Shown here: in pieces, positions 34,829 through 42,951 of the stretch
Numbering within the stretch: the stretch's first letter is position 1
How the letters are laid out: every line of letters begins with the position of its first letter
Assembly: GCA_028289345.1 (NCBI GenBank)
Contig: JANQQL010000033.1
Location: 1,054,001 to 1,118,000, forward strand
From: Planctomycetota bacterium
GTDB taxonomy: Bacteria; Planctomycetota; B15-G4; SIAN01
Length of the DNA stretch: 64,000 bases
Direction of reading: 5' to 3'
The notes under the pieces: model-generated
What the model saw: only the letters and a program-made list of their open reading frames with translations
Database searches by the model: none
What the model was told of the DNA's origin: nothing
Position numbers and translations under genes: made by a program

Positions 34829-35767
34829 TCACTGACCTCCTGCGCGGGTGAGTTGCGCGAACACTTCTTCGAGGGTGTCCGTCGACTCGTTCAGCTCGGT
34901 AAGGACCAACCCCTTGGCCACGGCCAGCTGGAAGACTCGCTCCGGCCCGCCGCCTTCGGCGCTCGCGACCACCCGGAATCGGTGGCCGTCGCGACTCTGC
35001 CCCTCGTCGGACACCGAGCGAACGAACGCGCCACTTTCCAGGACCTCGCGACTGGACGCCGGATCCCCTTTGATCCCGACGGTGTAGGTCGTGGACCCGT
35101 CTTCCGTGGCCTTGAGTTCCTTGGTCCGGGCATCTGCTTTGACCTGACCCGAAGCGATGATGATGACCCGGTCACAGGTCGCCTCCACCTCGGGCAGGAT
35201 GTGGGTCGAGAGGATGATCGTCTTGTTCTCCGCGACATTGCGGATCAGATTGCGAATCTCGACGATCTGATTCGGGTCGAGACCCGTGGTCGGCTCGTCC
35301 AGGATCAAGAACTCCGGATCGTGGACCAGGGTGGCCGCCAAACCGACGCGCTGGCGATAGCCGCGGGACAGCTGGCCGATCTCTCGGTCCAGGACATCGC
35401 CCAACCCGCACAGATCGACCATTTCGTCGACTCGGCGGGATCGTTCGCTGCCTCCCATGCCGCGTGCCGAGGCCATGTAGTGCAGGTACGGCTTGATGGT
35501 CATCTCGGTGTAGAGCGGCGACGCTTCCGGGAGGTACCCGATGCGGCGGCGCACTTCGATCGGCTCTTCGCGAACGCTGTGGCCCACCACCGTGGCATCG
35601 CCATCATCGGGCGGGAGATAAGTGGTGAGCATTCGCATGGTCGTGGTCTTGCCCGCCCCGTTGGGTCCCAGCAAGCCAACGACCTCGCCGCGCTGAATCT
35701 CGAACGAGACCGAGTTCACCGCACGGTTCTCTCCGAATGTCTTCGACAGGCCCTTCGCCTCAATCAT
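34829..35767 (-). CDS. ABC transporter ATP-binding protein (GldA-like)
   Basis: A 312-residue ATPase. Walker A 'LLGPNGAGKTTTMRML', Q-loop 'RRRIGYLPEASPLYTEMT', signature 'IGQLSRGYRQRVGLAATL' (LSRGYRQ), Walker B 'EFLILDEPTTGLDPNQ' and H-loop 'TIILSTHILPEVEATCD' are all intact. The last 90 residues are the DUF4162-like extension of GldA/NatA-type proteins. ATG 35767 has GAGG nine bases upstream; the frame stays open upstream but into low-homology sequence. The stop is three bases before the permease-GldG fusion. Together with that fusion and DUF4340 it forms a complete exporter of the gliding-gene type; the cargo is unknown and gliding itself is not implied. Confidence 0.92.
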   Translation of the reverse strand: MIEAKGLSKTFGENRAVNSVSFEIQRGEVVGLLGPNGAGKTTTMRMLTTYLPPDDGDATVVGHSVREEPIEVRRRIGYLPEASPLYTEMTIKPYLHYMASARGMGGSERSRRVDEMVDLCGLGDVLDREIGQLSRGYRQRVGLAATLVHDPEFLILDEPTTGLDPNQIVEIRNLIRNVAENKTIILSTHILPEVEATCDRVIIIASGQVKADARTKELKATEDGSTTYTVGIKGDPASSREVLESGAFVRSVSDEGQSRDGHRFRVVASAEGGGPERVFQLAVAKGLVLTELNESTDTLEEVFAQLTRAGGQ

Positions 35768-36371
35768 CGTCTTGCCTCGATCATCGAAATTCTCGTTCTC
35801 CTTCAGACTGTCCCCGCCGCCAAGTGCGACAGGGGCGTCCTCGGGATCTCCAATCTTGCAGGGGCCCGCGGAAACTGGTCCCGGATGCAACCGGACGCCA
35901 CCATTCCCGCGACGTGTGCGTCCTCGGTGATTGCTCGTGAGACCTCGGATCGACCTTCCCCATTCGCTGCCGAGGCAGCCCCGGAATTCCGGTGGAAAGG
36001 GCGGTGTCCCACGTCCCGCTTGGCCCAGGCCATTGGTACTGCACAAGCCCCTCCAGAGTTGGGGAGCGTTGCTGGGGGCGCGGGATTGTAGCAGCCACCC
36101 AAAGTCAGTTCGACACCCCGAGCAAGACCCGAACGACGGCGTTTCCTCGTTCCGGGAAAGCGGCGGGACACGCGCTCCGATCGATCCCCGGGACCGAGGC
36201 GCCGGAGTACGGGTCGGCAACGGCCAGATCAACCGGACTCGGCTTCCACGGAAAAAGTCCGGCAACTGTCGGCAGCGAGCGCGGCGGACCGGTCTTGCGC
36301 GGCCCGGGAACCCCAATGCCTGGACGCAGCGCCCCCTCCTTCAGGGGAGGCGGACGACGACAGGGATCGGA
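35768..36371. other. 604-base intergenic region, no gene supported
   Basis: The region between the degenerate GGDEF gene and the ABC ATPase gene contains only open frames that look like composition artefacts of GC-rich DNA (Arg/Pro/Gly-rich, no fold motifs, no ribosome sites). It presumably carries the promoter and 5' leader of the ABC operon. No strong hairpin or repeat was noticed. Confidence 0.5.
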
Positions 36372-36929
36372 CTACGGTCGAACCGGTCGTTCCGGCCGAG
36401 GCTCCGGCGAGTATTCCACCGGTTGGGCAGGAAGGGTGTCCTGGTCGGTCTGCACTCCGTTGCCGCCAGAGCCAACCACGGTCGCCAAAATGCTCTCGGC
36501 GCTCTTCAACACCGAGTCGAAGAAGATCGAGTCCTTGTCGAAGCTGGTGGCGGCTCCCGCCGACAACGTCACCCGGTGCTGCTGCCCCTCGAACGGGATG
36601 ACCAACTTGGCCGCCATGCGAACCAGCCGCTCTGCGACTGCCCGAGTCTCTTCCGACGGGGTGTGCGGCAGAACCACGATGATGCGATCCCCATTGAGCC
36701 CCACCGAGTCGCTCATCCGGGTTTGAGCCCGAACCAGAGCGGCCACGGTCGCCAGCACTCGGGACTTCGCCGCGACCCCATGAATGTCGCGGAGGTTCTC
36801 GAGGCGGTCCACCTGCAGCGCGAGACACGCGATGGGATATGAGTAGCGGCGCGAGCGCGCGAACTCAGTCCGCAGCGTGTTCTGCAACTGGGAGTAAGTG
36901 AGCAGGCTGTCGGGGGTGTCAGAAGTCAT
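36372..36929 (-). CDS. degenerate GGDEF-domain protein
   Basis: A 185-residue protein that is almost only a GGDEF fold: 'FARSRRYSYPIACLALQVD', 'VAALVRAQTRMSDSVG', 'LNGDRIIVVLPHTPSEET', 'VTLSAGAATSFDKDS' and 'SAESILATVVGSGGNG'. The signature GGDEF is replaced by NGDRI, so diguanylate cyclase activity should be lost, while an RxxD (RMSD) four residues before it resembles the inhibitory c-di-GMP-binding I-site. It may therefore be a c-di-GMP receptor. ATG 36929 has GAAGAGG five bases upstream; an earlier TTG is less likely. About 100 bases upstream is an intrinsic terminator preceded by a long structured RNA on the same strand, which suggests control by attenuation. Confidence 0.8.
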   Translation of the reverse strand: MTSDTPDSLLTYSQLQNTLRTEFARSRRYSYPIACLALQVDRLENLRDIHGVAAKSRVLATVAALVRAQTRMSDSVGLNGDRIIVVLPHTPSEETRAVAERLVRMAAKLVIPFEGQQHRVTLSAGAATSFDKDSIFFDSVLKSAESILATVVGSGGNGVQTDQDTLPAQPVEYSPEPRPERPVRP

Positions 36930-37030
36930 AACGACCTCTTCGACAACAGCCGAGTCGGGGAGCAAGGAAAGCTCGTCTCGAAGGTGCAGAAATCCAAGGG
37001 GAATTGAGCGGGGGTTGGGGGGATCGGGCC

Positions 37031-37065
37031 AAAAAAAAGAGTTTCCCCCTTAGAGGGGGAAACTC
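37031..37065 (-). terminator. intrinsic terminator
   Basis: On the minus strand GAGTTTCCCCC (37065-37055) and GGGGGAAACTC (37049-37039) form a perfect 11-bp stem around a five-base loop, followed immediately by eight T residues (37038-37031). It is the strongest terminator in the window. It lies 350 bases after the HEAT/TPR gene and 100 bases before the degenerate GGDEF gene. Confidence 0.9.
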
Positions 37066-37414
37066 TCATGTATCCCTAGGTCCTTCCGATCAGAGATGGC
37101 GGTTGGGGAGGGGAAAGACTCTGGCCGGAGGAGCACATCGAGATACATTTTTTTCAGTTTTGGTGGTGCCCGGCGGCGCTTTTTTCCTTCTCTCCTCGAT
37201 TCCTTGGTGGGGAATTCCAAGAAGCACTTCCCGAGAAGCGTTTCTTGCGGGTCCCCAACCCAGGGGAGTTCACGAGGCCCTTTTGAACCGAAGCGACCCC
37301 TCGGTCGCAGTGGAAAAGAGTATCAACTGTGGACCGATCGGGAAAGACCTTCCCCTACTTGTCCACACGGAAATGCGGTTCGAATTCCGAACACAACCAT
37401 TGGAAGAGCCGCGA
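37031..37414 (-). ncRNA. candidate structured RNA / attenuator leader
   Basis: Read on the minus strand, this gene-free region is a chain of strong helices. 37367-37328: TGTGGAC/GTCCACA enclosing GGGGAA/TTTCCC. 37318-37280: CTTTT/AAAAG enclosing GCGACC/GGTCGC with a GAGG loop. 37267-37252: TCCCC/GGGGA. 37246-37219: a 12-bp helix AAGAAACGCTTC/GAAGTGCTTCTT (one mismatch, one G-U) with a TCGG loop. 37148-37068: ATGTATC/GATACAT enclosing TCCT, CCGG and CAGAG paired with AGGA, TCGG and CTCTG around a 23-base pyrimidine-rich loop. Then the terminator. GAGTCTTTCCCC (37121-37110) in the last element can instead pair with the 3' arm of the terminator. It fits none of 6S, SRP, tmRNA, RNase P or c-di-GMP riboswitch consensus sequences that I can recall. 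The 5' end is unknown. Confidence 0.5.
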
Positions 37415-38917
37415 TTAGTCCTCGCCGCCGATCTCCCGGGGCGAAGTCTGGCCGAGGATTTCCCGCAGGACGCTGACCAGATCCGGCGGCGCGACCTCGA
37501 GCAGAGCGGACCGCTCCGCGGCGGTGAGCTCCCCCCCATGCTCTTTCAAAACCCTCATTTGCTCCACCACTTCGAGCTCGAAGAAGAGTTTCCCCGGGGG
37601 CAGAAACGGCACTAGGCGCGACAACCAGGTGGACCCGTCCACGAAGTCCTCGTTGAGCTTGCCCATGCGGGCATTCTCGACGATTCGCTGGAACTCGGGC
37701 AGTTCCCGCAACGGGGCCAGGTCCCCGTCTTCCAACAGCCACTCGTGATCGGTGAAGCCAAGCTGGACGGCCAGATTCAGAGAGCGCAGAGCTTCCGCCG
37801 GCCGCTTCCGAATCGAAGCGATGCAGGCCAAGTTGTAGTAGGCGTTCTGGCACGCGTCGGATTCGGGATACCGCTCGACCAGCTCTCGGTAGCGCTTGAC
37901 CGCACTGTCGTAGTCGTCGAATTGCTGAAAGTAGTAGCCGGTCTCGAACAGCAGGTTGCGGAGCCAGATGCGGTGCCAGTCTTCGGCAGTGATCGCCCGG
38001 CCATCCTCGGAGCCACGGCTTTCCAGAATGCCGCGATTCAGCTCCAACTCTTCGTCCATCTTGCGAATCATGCGCTGGATGGGTTTGACGATGCCGGCCT
38101 TGGCCAAGGAAAAGCGCGCGTAGCGACTGAGGTCCGCGAGCCGGCGAATCTCCAAGTCCGCCGGGCGACGAACTCGCGGTGAGAAGAACGACTGGCGGTT
38201 GATGAAGAACTCCTCCCTCTCATCCAGGATCAGGGGAGCGAGGTCCTCTGCGAGATTGGGTCGCTGGCTGTCGTGCAAGGCCATGACCGCCAACACCCGA
38301 GCCACGAAGTGGTACGAAGGATCCTTGGCGATCTCGAGGAGCAGGTCGGAAACCGTGGGATCGATCGGCCACAACCGCCGGAACTGACCATCGTAGAAGC
38401 CTGGCACCGCCTCGTCCGACATGATGGCTTCGAGGGTCTCCTGGGTCCGACCGAACACCCAGCGCTGGCGGAGTCGCCGAGCCGGATCCAGCTGGCCGCG
38501 CGGCGCCCGCCCCAGGCTCTCGGAACATCGCAGGCCAATGTCTTCGAGCGCACGAATCACCGCCGGAGGCGTCGGCCTCCCCACCGATGCGGCCAGGGGA
38601 AGCAGGTGCTCGGAACAGTCCTCGGCACCTAGGAGGCGGATCGCCGCGGCGCGAATGTGCTCGTCACCGTCCTCGAGCATCCGCTCCAATTCGACACGCG
38701 GCAGGTCGAGTTCCTGCAGCCGACGCATGGCTCGCAAGCGGACATTGCGATACGGACTCTTCAACGCGGCTTGGATGCTGCCCAACTCTGACTCAGGGGC
38801 GATCTCTGCCGGAGCCGCCGGAGCCAGCCCAACCAGCGCGAGCGAAACGGCGCTTGCCCACCTGAACCAAAGGCCTTCCCGTGAGGTCCACTTGTCGGTC
38901 CAGGTCTTCCACCACAT
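37415..38917 (-). CDS. secreted HEAT/TPR-repeat protein
   Basis: A 500-residue exported repeat protein. The N-terminus 'FRWASAVSLALVGLAPAAPA' is a signal peptide; HEAT-like repeats follow ('SPYRNVRLRAMRRLQEL', 'GDEHIRAAAIRLLGAEDC'), and the C-terminal third has TPRs ('YDSAVKRYRELVERYPESD', 'NAYYNLACIASIRKRPAE'). Only ATG 38917 or 38923 can start it with the signal peptide, which forces a 125-131 base overlap with the end of tyrS in another frame. No enzymatic motif is present; a scaffold or binding role is likely. Downstream on the same strand is the structured RNA and terminator. Confidence 0.75.
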   Translation of the reverse strand: MWWKTWTDKWTSREGLWFRWASAVSLALVGLAPAAPAEIAPESELGSIQAALKSPYRNVRLRAMRRLQELDLPRVELERMLEDGDEHIRAAAIRLLGAEDCSEHLLPLAASVGRPTPPAVIRALEDIGLRCSESLGRAPRGQLDPARRLRQRWVFGRTQETLEAIMSDEAVPGFYDGQFRRLWPIDPTVSDLLLEIAKDPSYHFVARVLAVMALHDSQRPNLAEDLAPLILDEREEFFINRQSFFSPRVRRPADLEIRRLADLSRYARFSLAKAGIVKPIQRMIRKMDEELELNRGILESRGSEDGRAITAEDWHRIWLRNLLFETGYYFQQFDDYDSAVKRYRELVERYPESDACQNAYYNLACIASIRKRPAEALRSLNLAVQLGFTDHEWLLEDGDLAPLRELPEFQRIVENARMGKLNEDFVDGSTWLSRLVPFLPPGKLFFELEVVEQMRVLKEHGGELTAAERSALLEVAPPDLVSVLREILGQTSPREIGGED

Positions 38918-40040
38918 CGCCATCGATCTTGACGCCCCGTCCTTGGATGAGTCGGCGAGCCTCCCCATTACTTTTGGCAAAGCCCAGCCGAACCACAAGA
39001 GGCACGATCCACATCGCTCCCCCGCTTGCTTCTTCTTCGGCCAGCTCGATCTCGGGAATGTCGTCGGGAACCTCCTTGCGCTGGAAAACCTGGTTGAAAT
39101 GTTCCCGGGACTGGGCGGCGGCAGCACTCCCATGAAGCCAGGTGACGATGATTTCGGCGAGCCCCCCTTTTGCTTCCCTCGGATGGCCCGCGAGTCGCCG
39201 ATCGATTTCCGCCTCATCGAGATCGGTAAGGAGCAGGAAATACGTCCGCATCAGGGCATCGGGAATCGACATGACCTTGCCGAACATGTCCTGCGGCTCG
39301 AAGGTCAACCCGATGTAGTTGCCGAGGCTCTTGGACATTTTCTTTTCACCGTCCAAGCCGACCAACAGTGGCATCGTCATGCACACCTGGGGTGCTTGAT
39401 CGGCTTGCTCCTGAAGGTCGCGCCCGACCAACAAGTTGAACAGTTGGTCGGTCCCCCCCAGCTCGACGTCGGACCGAATCTCCACCGAGTCCCACCCCTG
39501 TAGCAACGGATACAGGAATTCATGGATCCCGATGGGATTGCCTTGCTTCATGCGCCGCTGGAACAGCTCTCGTTCGAGCATTCGCGCCACGGTCATGCGA
39601 GACGACAGCTGAATGAACTCCTGGAACCCAAACTTCAGAAACCAGTCGCCATTGTTGACGACTTCCAGGCGCGAGGCGTCCAACACCTTGGCCGCTTGAT
39701 CCAAGTAGGTCTGGGCGTTGGCCTGAACTTCTTCCGCCGTCAACGACGGACGCATCTTGTCCTTGCCGGTCGGGTCTCCCAAGACGGCCGTGGCTCCGCC
39801 AATCACCAAGATCGCCTGGTGGCCAAAGTCCTGGAACTGACGCAGCTTGCGAAGCACCACCGTGTGGCCGAGGTGAATGTCCGGCGCCGTCGGATCCAAC
39901 CCCAACTTCACCCGCAGCGGCCGTTGCTGCTGGTACGCCTTTTCCAGGCGCTTCTTCAGGTCCTCTTGCTGCACGCAGTCGACCACCCCACGGAGCAACA
40001 CGTCCCACTGTTCCGACGGCGGGGGCATGGGCTGGTTCAT
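38793..40040 (-). CDS. tyrS: tyrosyl-tRNA synthetase
   Basis: A 415-residue class I synthetase of the TyrRS type that charges tRNA-Tyr. The HIGH-type motif is 'APDIHLGHTVVLRKLRQF' (about residue 46), the tyrosine/AMP pocket includes 'VIGGATAVLGDPTGKD' and 'QGWDSVEIRSDVELGGTDQ', and the KMSKS loop is 'LDGEKKMSKSLGNYIGL'. A C-terminal S4 RNA-binding domain starts at 'VPLVVRLGFAKSNGEARR'. After the usual end 'QVGKRRFAR' it runs on for about 15 Gly/Ala-rich residues. ATG 40040 has GGAG upstream and overlaps the previous stop (ATGA). The 3' end overlaps the next gene by 125 bases. Confidence 0.96.
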   Translation of the reverse strand: MNQPMPPPSEQWDVLLRGVVDCVQQEDLKKRLEKAYQQQRPLRVKLGLDPTAPDIHLGHTVVLRKLRQFQDFGHQAILVIGGATAVLGDPTGKDKMRPSLTAEEVQANAQTYLDQAAKVLDASRLEVVNNGDWFLKFGFQEFIQLSSRMTVARMLERELFQRRMKQGNPIGIHEFLYPLLQGWDSVEIRSDVELGGTDQLFNLLVGRDLQEQADQAPQVCMTMPLLVGLDGEKKMSKSLGNYIGLTFEPQDMFGKVMSIPDALMRTYFLLLTDLDEAEIDRRLAGHPREAKGGLAEIIVTWLHGSAAAAQSREHFNQVFQRKEVPDDIPEIELAEEEASGGAMWIVPLVVRLGFAKSNGEARRLIQGRGVKIDGDVVEDLDRQVDLTGRPLVQVGKRRFARAGWAGSGGSGRDRP

Positions 40041-40999
40041 TCGACAAGCTCCGGCGCTAGGGTCTCGGGGTTGGAAGAAGAGCGACGTTGGCGATGCTGC
40101 TGCGCCCACTGCACCGCATTTTGGGATTCCCACCAGCTGCGCCACCGCTCCACCCCGTGCCACGGCTGAGTGGTCAAGAAGCGCAACGCCGCTTCGGTCG
40201 CAGCTCGCGCCCGGACGGTCGGACCGGGAAGCAGATCCACCAATCGGTCGGTTACCTCGATCAGATCCCATTCTGCAAAGCGAACTGCCAAGGAAACCAG
40301 ATTCTCCGGGGACTCGTCGGCGGCCCAGTGCAACTCGCCCAGGTCCCCGATCGTGCCGCGGGACACCGCCTCTTCCGATCCCATGCGCAAACGACTCGGG
40401 GGAAACCTCAGCGGGGCGAAGCGCAATGGTTCTCCGTCGAATTCCACCGCGACCGGAAACACGACCACTTGAGCCATCACCTCGACGAAGTCGGTGTCCG
40501 CACCAACCGCGATGGACAGAGGCAATTGGTAGCGGAGCTCGGTCCCACCGGCCACGTTCCAACCGTCACCTCCGAGTTCCTCGAGGGCCAGCCGTTGGGT
40601 TCGAGTGGCGGTTCCCCATTTCGAGGAAATGCTGGTGCGAGTCAGGTCGAGGTAGGCGCGACCGACATCGGTCCGGCGAAACGGGAAGACTCCGCGCGTG
40701 CGGCGCATGGGAAGCGCGAGATCCAGCAGTCCTCCGTTCTGAATGCGGAGAGAGAGACTGACCTCTTCGCCGAACGCGGCCCACGGCTCGGCGAATTCGG
40801 CCGCGAACGAGACCTGGTGACCACCCCAAAAGCGTTCGGACTGAGCTTCCCGAGAGGTGCCGGTGAGTGCCCCGGTGAGCGTTGGCGCAGCTTCAAAATC
40901 GGGGCCGCGACACTGGCAAAGAAACAACCCGCCCCAAAGAAGTCCGAGCCGCCAAAAGGCGGCTCGGACGGAGTGTTCTTGGGACGAAACCGCAAACAT
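40037..40999 (-). CDS. putative lipoprotein of unknown function
   Basis: A 320-residue protein between rpsA and tyrS. ATG 40999 shares its A with the rpsA stop (TGATG). The N-terminus 'FWRLGLLWGGLFLCQC' looks like a lipoprotein signal with a lipobox Cys. The mature protein is beta-rich ('FGEEVSLSLRIQNGGLLDL', 'ELRYQLPLSIAVGADTDFV') up to residue 210 or so and helical, HEAT-like, at the C-terminus ('RARAATEAALRFLTTQPW'). No family recognised. Its stop overlaps tyrS (ATGA), so it is embedded in a housekeeping operon. Confidence 0.7.
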   Translation of the reverse strand: MFAVSSQEHSVRAAFWRLGLLWGGLFLCQCRGPDFEAAPTLTGALTGTSREAQSERFWGGHQVSFAAEFAEPWAAFGEEVSLSLRIQNGGLLDLALPMRRTRGVFPFRRTDVGRAYLDLTRTSISSKWGTATRTQRLALEELGGDGWNVAGGTELRYQLPLSIAVGADTDFVEVMAQVVVFPVAVEFDGEPLRFAPLRFPPSRLRMGSEEAVSRGTIGDLGELHWAADESPENLVSLAVRFAEWDLIEVTDRLVDLLPGPTVRARAATEAALRFLTTQPWHGVERWRSWWESQNAVQWAQQHRQRRSSSNPETLAPELVE

Positions 41000-42846
41000 C
41001 AAGAGCCGGAGGACTGGGTGTCCTCTTCCTCGGCGGGCGGCGCGGGCTCTTCGGCAGAGGCCGAAGCCTCCGCTTCCGGCGCGGGCGCCTCGGCGGGCAC
41101 TTCTCCGGCCGCCGCTCCCTCTTCCCCAGCAGCCTCACCCTCGGCCGATTCGTCATCGGTCATTTCGGGCATCGGCGGCGCTTCCGCGAGAACCTCGGCC
41201 GGGTCGCGGCCGTTCACGGTGATCAGCGTCAGGCCGATCTTGCGCTCTTCCGGATCCACCTTGAGGATTCGCACCTGGACCTTGTCGTCGACCTTGACGA
41301 CTTGTTCCGGGTTGGTCACCTTCTGCGGACCCAGCTCCGAGATGTGCAGCAGGCCTTCCAGCTCGTTCTCCAGCTCGACAAACACGCCGAACTTGGTGCT
41401 CTTGGTGACGACTCCGTCCAGGCAGTCACCCACCGAGAAGCGACGCGGAATGGCGTGCTTCCAGGGGTCCTCGTCCAGCTGCTTGAGGCCAAGAGCAACG
41501 CGCTTCTTGTTCGGATCCACGCTCAACACCACCGAGCGGACCGTGTCGCCGACCTTGACCACCTCGGAAGGATGATTGACCTTCTTGGTCCAGGACATGT
41601 CGGAGACGTGCAGCAGGCCGTCGATGCCTTCTTCCAGCTCGATGAAGGCGCCGTAGTTGGCCAACGTCCGCACCTGACCTTCGATGACCGTTCCCGGCGG
41701 ATAGCGCTCTTCGACCAGTTCCCAAGGATTGGTCTCGGTCTGCTTGATACCGAGGCTGATCTCCTGCTTGTTGTGGTTGATCTGCAGCACCACCACTTCC
41801 ACCGGGTCGCCGACTTCGACGATTTCCGAAGGATGGTTGATGCGCTTGGTCCAGGACATTTCGGAAACGTGGACCAGGCCTTCGACGCCCTCTTCCAGCT
41901 TGACGAAAGCACCGTACGGCATGAGGTTGACCACGGTCCCGGGATGCTTGGAACCAACGGCGTAGCGCTCTTCGATCCCGTTCCAGGGAGATTCGGTGAG
42001 CTGCTTGAGGCCGAGGGCGATGCGGTTGCGTTCGCGATCGAAGCGCAACACTTTGACCTCGACTTCCTGATCGATCCGCAGGATCTCCGACGGATGACCG
42101 ACCCGTCCCCAGGACATGTCGGTGATGTGCAGCAACCCGTCGATGCCGCCCAGATCCACAAACGCGCCGAAGTCCGCCAGGTTCTTGACCACGCCCTTGC
42201 GGACCTGGCCGACCTCGAGGGTCTTCAGCAATTCGGTGCGGGCCTTCTCGCGCTGCTCCTCGATGAGCTTGCGGCGCGAGACAACAATGTTCATGCGGCT
42301 TTCGTCGATCTTGATGATCTTGCACTCGATCTCGCGACCGATGAACTCCGACACATCGCCGGTGCGGCGGATGGAGACCTGAGAGGCCGGCAAGAACACC
42401 GGCACACCGATGTCGACCAGCAAACCGCCCTTGATCTTGCGGGTGACGGTGCCCGTGACGACGTCGCCTTCCTTGTTGGTGGCGATGACCCGTTCCCAAC
42501 CACGCTGACGATCGGCCTTGCGCTTGGACAACAGCATGAGGCCGGTGTCATCCTCGATCAGCTCGAGAAGGACTTCGATCTTCTGGCCGATCTCCACATC
42601 GTCGGAGTCCTGAAACTCCTCAAGGGGGATGACGCCTTCACTCTTGTAACCGATGTCAACGATGATCTCGTTGCCCAGGACATTGACAATCGTCCCGGGA
42701 ATGATCGTGTCGACGGCGAAGGTTTTGACTGAACTGTCGTACTTCGCCCCGAGACTCTCGGAAGTGGTGCCCTTCAGAGATTCCTGAATGGCTTCTTCCA
42801 CTCGATCGGGATCGGCGTCGAAACGCCGCACTAGCTCCTTGACCAT
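40999..42846 (-). CDS. rpsA: 30S ribosomal protein S1
   Basis: A 615-residue protein with six S1 RNA-binding domains, e.g. 'GTIVNVLGNEIIVDIGYKS', 'GVVKNLADFGAFVDLGGIDG', 'GTVVNLMPYGAFVKLEEGVE', 'GQVRTLANYGAFIELEEGID' and 'GVVTKSTKFGVFVELENELE'. S1 unfolds and delivers mRNA to the 30S subunit. The C-terminal 70 residues are an unusual Ala/Glu/Pro-rich acidic tail. ATG 42846 is used, with GGGGAAAAGG six bases upstream; an in-frame TTG 14 codons earlier lies inside a leader hairpin. Gene order cmk - plsC-like - rpsA is a known bacterial arrangement and supports all three calls. Confidence 0.96.
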   Translation of the reverse strand: MVKELVRRFDADPDRVEEAIQESLKGTTSESLGAKYDSSVKTFAVDTIIPGTIVNVLGNEIIVDIGYKSEGVIPLEEFQDSDDVEIGQKIEVLLELIEDDTGLMLLSKRKADRQRGWERVIATNKEGDVVTGTVTRKIKGGLLVDIGVPVFLPASQVSIRRTGDVSEFIGREIECKIIKIDESRMNIVVSRRKLIEEQREKARTELLKTLEVGQVRKGVVKNLADFGAFVDLGGIDGLLHITDMSWGRVGHPSEILRIDQEVEVKVLRFDRERNRIALGLKQLTESPWNGIEERYAVGSKHPGTVVNLMPYGAFVKLEEGVEGLVHVSEMSWTKRINHPSEIVEVGDPVEVVVLQINHNKQEISLGIKQTETNPWELVEERYPPGTVIEGQVRTLANYGAFIELEEGIDGLLHVSDMSWTKKVNHPSEVVKVGDTVRSVVLSVDPNKKRVALGLKQLDEDPWKHAIPRRFSVGDCLDGVVTKSTKFGVFVELENELEGLLHISELGPQKVTNPEQVVKVDDKVQVRILKVDPEERKIGLTLITVNGRDPAEVLAEAPPMPEMTDDESAEGEAAGEEGAAAGEVPAEAPAPEAEASASAEEPAPPAEEEDTQSSGS

Positions 42847-42858
42847 GAATAACCTTTT

Positions 42859-42880
42859 CCCCTGACTCGCGTCAGTCGGG
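42859..42880 (-). promoter_or_regulatory. hairpin next to the rpsA ribosome-binding site
   Basis: On the minus strand CTGAC and GTCAG pair around a GCGA (GNRA-type) tetraloop, and flanking CCC can pair with GGG of the GGGGAAAAGG ribosome site across a two-base bulge. Its position just before the start codon makes it a candidate for translational control of S1, which is autoregulated through its leader in Escherichia coli. Confidence 0.45.
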
Positions 42881-42951
42881 ACCCGCAATGAAAAAGTGTG
42901 GAGTGACGCTCACCCGGTTTCCCACGCGGGAAATATTCCAGAGAGAGCTTG

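Noticed and set aside
37068-37148. Possible SRP (4.5S) RNA because of a CGGAAGGA stretch in the hairpin
   Set aside because: The conserved AGCAGCC partner and the symmetrical loop of SRP RNA are absent; the hairpin loop is long and pyrimidine-rich.
37031-37414. c-di-GMP-I (GEMM) riboswitch before the GGDEF gene
   Set aside because: The GGACGCAAAGCC-type core and tetraloop/receptor sequences were not found, so no known class is assigned.
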